Source: Methylotenera_A sp040079935
GTDB lineage: Bacteria > Pseudomonadota > Gammaproteobacteria > Burkholderiales > Methylophilaceae
DNA: 64,000 nucleotides
Assembly: GCA_040079935.1 (NCBI GenBank)
Contig: JBEBJI010000002.1
Coordinates: 1-64,000 of the forward strand
Direction: 5' to 3'
Shown: positions 60,945-64,000 of the stretch, one piece after another
How the letters are laid out: the number at the start of each line of letters is the position of its first letter
Position numbering within the stretch: the first letter of the stretch is position 1
Translations under genes and position numbers: made by a program
Notes under the pieces: model-generated
What the model was told of the DNA's origin: nothing
The model's database searches: none
What the model saw: only the letters and a program-made list of their open reading frames with translations

Positions 60945-63023
60945 ATGAGAAAAATTCTAGTTACCTCTGCGCTGCCTTACGCTAATGGCAGTATTCATTT
61001 AGGCCATTTAGTTGAATACATTCAAACTGATATTTGGGTGCGTTTTCAAAAAATGCAAGGTCATACTGTTCACTACGTGTGCGCGGACGATACGCACGGC
61101 ACGCCGATTATGTTACGTGCGGAGAAAGAAGGCATTACGCCGGAAGCCTTAATTGAAGCGGTGCATAAAGAACACAGTGCTGATTTTAAAGAATTTTTGG
61201 TGGAATTTGATAATTACTATTCCACCAATTCTGATGAAAACAAAGTGCTTTCTCAAGGTATTTATAGAAAGTTAAAAGCTAACGGAAAAATTGCCACCAG
61301 AACCATCGAACAGTTTTACGATCCTGTAAAGAACATGTTCTTGCCTGATAGGTTCATCAAAGGCGAATGTCCAAAATGCCACGCCAAAGACCAATATGGC
61401 GATAGCTGTGAGGTGTGCGGTGCGACTTACAATCCAACCGAGCTGATAAATGCGTATTCAGCCGTTTCTGGTGCGGCGCCTGTGCGTAAAGAGACAGAAC
61501 ACTACTTTTTTAAACTTTCAGAATGTGAAGTCTTTTTAAAAGACTGGACGCGTAGCGGAACGTTACAAGGCGAAGCTGCCAATAAAATGGGCGAGTGGTT
61601 TGAGAATGGCCTGAATGACTGGGATATTTCGCGCGATGCGCCATATTTTGGTTTTGAAATCCCCGATGCGCCAGGTAAATACTTCTATGTGTGGCTGGAT
61701 GCGCCGATTGGCTACATGGCGAGCTTCAAAAATCTATGCGCTAAGAATGGGCTGGATTTTGACGAGTACTGGAAGCAAGATTCCAAAACTGAGCTTTACC
61801 ACTTTATCGGCAAAGATATTTTGTATTTCCATGCGCTATTTTGGCCTGCAACGCTGGAATATAGCGGCTACCGTACACCTACCAGTATATTTGCACATGG
61901 TTTTTTAACTGTGAATGGCGAAAAAATGAGTAAGTCGCGCGGCACTTTTATTACCGCACGCAGTTATTTAGACCATATCAAAAATCCTGAATATCTGCGC
62001 TATTACTACGCGGCTAAACTCAATAGCAGTATGGAAGATATTGATTTAAGTTTAGAAGACTTTGTCGCACGTGTGAATAGCGATTTGGTTGGAAAATATG
62101 TCAATATCGCTAGCAGAACTGCCAATATTTTAAATAAGTATTTTGAAGGAAAGTTATGTGAACTTGAGCCCAATACTGGCTTCTATGCGCTAGGGTTAAT
62201 TAAGATAGAAGAAGATGTGAAACTAGCTTATGAGCAACGTGATTATAGTAAAGTGGTAAGACTAATCATGGGTTATGCAGATGAAATTAATCAATACGTT
62301 CAAACCAAACAACCTTGGGTACTAGCAAAGGAATTCGAGTCGAATAAAAGCGATTTGCATCAAATTTGTACCAATGCATTATTGGGTTTTTACAACCTAT
62401 CAATACTTATTAAACCGATATTACCCGCATTAGTTGTAAATGTAGAGCGGCTGTTCAGCACTCCAGATTTACAATGGGATGACTTGGGAACTAAACCTAC
62501 AAATCCTGTTAGAGCAAAAGCGATTAAGGAATTCGAACATTTAATGACTCGTATTGACCCGAAAGCAATTGAAGCCATGACAGAAGCTAACAAAGAAAAC
62601 CTAACTGCTACGCCCGCAATCGTTAAAACAGCATCGCCAGAAACCTCGCCGGTATTGGCTTCCAGCGATGCTCCTGAAGCCAAGAATGATGGCGAGTATA
62701 TAACAATTGATGACTTCACTAAGGTGGATTTACGCATCGCGAAAATCGTCAATGCCGAGCATGTGGAAGGCGCGGAGAAGCTGCTCAAGCTCACGCTGGA
62801 TATTGGCGAAGATAAGCCGCGCCAAGTGTTTGCGGGCATTAAATCCGCTTACGATCCTGCAACTTTAGTCGGCAGGATGACTGTGATGGTGGCTAATTTA
62901 GCACCGCGTAAAATGAAATTTGGTATGTCTGAAGGCATGGTTTTAGCTGCAAGTAATGAACTTGGCGGCCCTTTTATACTCTCACCTGATGCTGGTGCAA
63001 AAGCTGGCATGCGCGTTAAATAA
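60945..63023 (+). CDS. metG: Methionyl-tRNA synthetase
   Basis: 692-residue class I aminoacyl-tRNA synthetase. I start at the ATG at 60945 because MRKILVTSALPYANG is the family N-terminus; an ATG 9 bases earlier is possible. The HIGH motif appears as HLGH (residues 18-21) and the KMSKS motif as EKMSKSRG (about residue 328). The zinc knuckle has CPKC and CEVCG. A C-terminal EMAP-type tRNA-binding domain (from about residue 590) follows a low-complexity linker rich in Ala, Thr and Ser. Confidence 0.95.
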   Translation: MRKILVTSALPYANGSIHLGHLVEYIQTDIWVRFQKMQGHTVHYVCADDTHGTPIMLRAEKEGITPEALIEAVHKEHSADFKEFLVEFDNYYSTNSDENKVLSQGIYRKLKANGKIATRTIEQFYDPVKNMFLPDRFIKGECPKCHAKDQYGDSCEVCGATYNPTELINAYSAVSGAAPVRKETEHYFFKLSECEVFLKDWTRSGTLQGEAANKMGEWFENGLNDWDISRDAPYFGFEIPDAPGKYFYVWLDAPIGYMASFKNLCAKNGLDFDEYWKQDSKTELYHFIGKDILYFHALFWPATLEYSGYRTPTSIFAHGFLTVNGEKMSKSRGTFITARSYLDHIKNPEYLRYYYAAKLNSSMEDIDLSLEDFVARVNSDLVGKYVNIASRTANILNKYFEGKLCELEPNTGFYALGLIKIEEDVKLAYEQRDYSKVVRLIMGYADEINQYVQTKQPWVLAKEFESNKSDLHQICTNALLGFYNLSILIKPILPALVVNVERLFSTPDLQWDDLGTKPTNPVRAKAIKEFEHLMTRIDPKAIEAMTEANKENLTATPAIVKTASPETSPVLASSDAPEAKNDGEYITIDDFTKVDLRIAKIVNAEHVEGAEKLLKLTLDIGEDKPRQVFAGIKSAYDPATLVGRMTVMVANLAPRKMKFGMSEGMVLAASNELGGPFILSPDAGAKAGMRVK

Positions 63024-63059
63024 CGCGTGCTTTTTCAAAAGGGTTAAAGGAGTTATTAA

Positions 63060-63545
63060 TTGATTATTAAAACAATTTATACAGTAATTATCGCTGGTGT
63101 ATTGGTCAGTGGTAATGCTGTTGCAGAAGATAGCAATGCAAAAACTGCCGTGGGTGGCGGTTTAGGTGCGGCAGCAGGCACGGCAATTGGTGGTGTGTTG
63201 GGTGGCAGCACAGGCGAGGTAATTGGCGGCGCAGTAGGTGGCGGTGTCGGCGGGGCGGTAACTACCAAAGGCGAAGGCCAAACGGGCGCTGTAATTGGCG
63301 GTGCAGCTGGTGGCGCGACAGGTGCCGCAGTTGGACGCAAAGTAAGTGGTAGCGGTACGGGAGCCGTTGTGGGTGCTGGTGTTGGTGGTGCTGGCGGTGC
63401 TGTAGTTGGTAAGGTAATTGCTGAACCTGGAAAGACTTCTAAGAATAAATATCATAAACGTCATCACAGACATAAGCATGGCAAAGGCCATGCTTATGGG
63501 CACGATAAACATAATGAAGGACGTCACGAAGAGCATCGTGACTGA
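63060..63545 (+). CDS. Glycine-zipper protein with His-rich tail
   Basis: 161 residues, start TTG at 63060 after a strong AAAGGAG ribosome site. A signal peptide ends near NAVAED (residue 22). Residues about 32-118 are Gly/Ala zippers (GGGLGAAAGTAIGGVLGG type) arranged as alternating small hydrophobic helices, as in outer-membrane and oligomeric glycine-zipper proteins. The tail from about residue 128 is basic and His-rich (HKRHHRHKHGKGHAYGH), which could bind metal or nucleic acid. Function unknown. A strong bidirectional terminator follows. Confidence 0.72.
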   Translation: MIIKTIYTVIIAGVLVSGNAVAEDSNAKTAVGGGLGAAAGTAIGGVLGGSTGEVIGGAVGGGVGGAVTTKGEGQTGAVIGGAAGGATGAAVGRKVSGSGTGAVVGAGVGGAGGAVVGKVIAEPGKTSKNKYHKRHHRHKHGKGHAYGHDKHNEGRHEEHRD

Positions 63546-63575
63546 TAAGTAAAAACTGAGAGAAAGTTAGAAATT

Positions 63576-63603
63576 AAAAAAAGCCCCCGAAGGGGCTTTT
63601 TTT
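63576..63603. terminator. Bidirectional intrinsic terminator
   Basis: AAAAAAAGCCCC-CGAA-GGGGCTTTTTTT: GC stem with a 4-base loop, flanked by A and T runs that serve both strands. It separates the glycine-zipper gene from the convergent lysine-rich gene. Confidence 0.92.
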
Positions 63604-63645
63604 ATTGGACTTGTTTATTAGACTTAGTTAGAACTAGCGAATAAA

Positions 63646-63993
63646 TCACTCAGTTTTTTTAGTTTCTGCTTTTTTCTTATCTGCGGCTGCTTTTTTATCT
63701 GCGGCTGCTTTTTTATCTGCGGCTGCTTTTTTATCTGCGGCTGCTTTTTTATCTGCTTTCTTTTTTGCATCAGCTTTTTTCTTGTCAGCTTTCTTTTTAT
63801 CATCCGCGGCTTTTTTGTCAGCTTTATCGTCTTTGGCCTTATCGGCCTTATCTTTATTATTAGTGTCTTTTTTGGCTTTGTCTGAATCATCTTTAGATTC
63901 TTTTTTAGCTTTCTTGTCCTTAGAATCTTTATCTTTTTTGTCAGATGCTTTGGCATCTTTTTTGTCGGCTTTCTCAGATTTTTCTTTCTTCAT
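63646..63993 (-). CDS. Lysine-rich low-complexity protein with DKKAAA repeats
   Basis: 115 residues from the ATG at 63993; the frame has no stop before the window edge, so a longer 5' end is not excluded. About half the residues are lysine, and Asp and Ala make most of the rest. The N-terminal half is K/D/S-rich (KKDAKASDKKDKDSKDKK); the C-terminal part holds four perfect copies of the six-residue unit encoded by an 18-bp tandem repeat. It is hydrophilic throughout, with no signal peptide, and presumably disordered. Histone-H1-like or KEKE-type nucleic-acid-associated proteins are the nearest idea; I do not recognise a defined family. Confidence 0.6.
   Translation of the reverse strand: MKKEKSEKADKKDAKASDKKDKDSKDKKAKKESKDDSDKAKKDTNNKDKADKAKDDKADKKAADDKKKADKKKADAKKKADKKAAADKKAAADKKAAADKKAAADKKKAETKKTE
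63679..63750 (-). repeat. 18-bp tandem repeat, four perfect copies
   Basis: ATCTGCGGCTGCTTTTTT repeated four times without mismatch (63679-63696, 63697-63714, 63715-63732, 63733-63750) inside the lysine-rich gene. A unit length divisible by three means copy-number change would keep the frame. Perfect identity indicates recent expansion. Confidence 0.92.
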
Positions 63994-64000
63994 GTCGTTA

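Noticed and set aside
63679..63750. CRISPR-like array
   Set aside because: The 18-bp units are contiguous without spacers and lie in frame inside a coding gene.
63624..63956. Alternative lysine-rich frame overlapping the DKKAAA protein
   Set aside because: It is a frame-shifted shadow of the same low-complexity DNA; the frame with a plausible start and an in-frame repeat unit is 63646-63993.

Overview
The window reads as chromosomal DNA of a moderately low-GC betaproteobacterial methylotroph, most likely a member of the Methylophilaceae (Methylotenera/Methylophilus-like). The reasons are a complete mxaRSACKL block (accessory genes for methanol dehydrogenase), a pyrG-kdsA-eno-ftsB order common in Betaproteobacteria, and zwf and pgl of the kind used by the ribulose-monophosphate cycle. 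The assignment is an inference from gene content; no 16S gene is present. I see no tRNA, rRNA, CRISPR array, transposase or prophage gene.

Layout. 1-8.3 kb: a one-strand polyamine uptake and catabolism operon (PotG-like ATPase cut by the window edge, PotH, PotI, GabD, PuuC, GabT/PuuE and a glutamine-synthetase-like gamma-glutamyl-amine ligase). 8.5-18.3 kb: a two-partner secretion pair (TpsB transporter and a 2139-residue TpsA exoprotein) followed at once by phosphoglucomutase. 18.3-20.8 kb, minus strand: iscX, a DUF3307 membrane protein, phosphomannomutase/phosphoglucomutase and a membrane-anchored retropepsin-like protein. 20.9-21.0 kb: a previously unremarked candidate small RNA on the minus strand, with a textbook sigma-54 promoter and an intrinsic terminator. 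21.2-24.9 kb: glyA-nrdR-ribD-tatD. 25.2-28.5 kb: mtnA, a Tat-exported glycoside-hydrolase-like protein and a class II aldolase, which looks like a methylthioribose salvage (DHAP-shunt) pair with an insert. 28.5-31.7 kb: a mosaic intergenic repeat, a lone proteasome-type Ntn hydrolase, an ActP-type symporter with a coiled-coil insertion, and DUF485. 31.8-37.5 kb: pyrG-kdsA-eno-ftsB, ygfZ and ygfX. 37.4-42.9 kb: mxaRSACKL, without mxaFJGI next to it. 43.2-46.5 kb: fabA-fabB, a DUF1439 lipoprotein and a secreted protein of unknown function. 46.6-52.3 kb: alaA-hom-thrC and thyA-folA. 52.4-58.6 kb: Orn/Lys/Arg decarboxylase, dcd, zwf, a dienelactone hydrolase and pgl. 58.7-64 kb: DUF1003, a lipoprotein, apbC/mrp, metG, a glycine-zipper protein and a lysine-rich repeat protein.

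Themes. Polyamine metabolism appears three times: a decarboxylase that would make a diamine, a cluster that imports and degrades putrescine, and a salvage pair for the methylthioadenosine that spermidine synthesis releases. A family of at least seven short imperfect-palindrome repeats (core TATCCATGCGGGTTGCAGGG or its complement) lies between genes, four of them between convergent genes; two copies carry internal hairpin inserts and two genes contain fragments that resemble it. The most novel candidate is the sigma-54-driven RNA of about 57 nt at 20928-20984, whose unpaired 5' part carries an ACCUCC anti-Shine-Dalgarno stretch.
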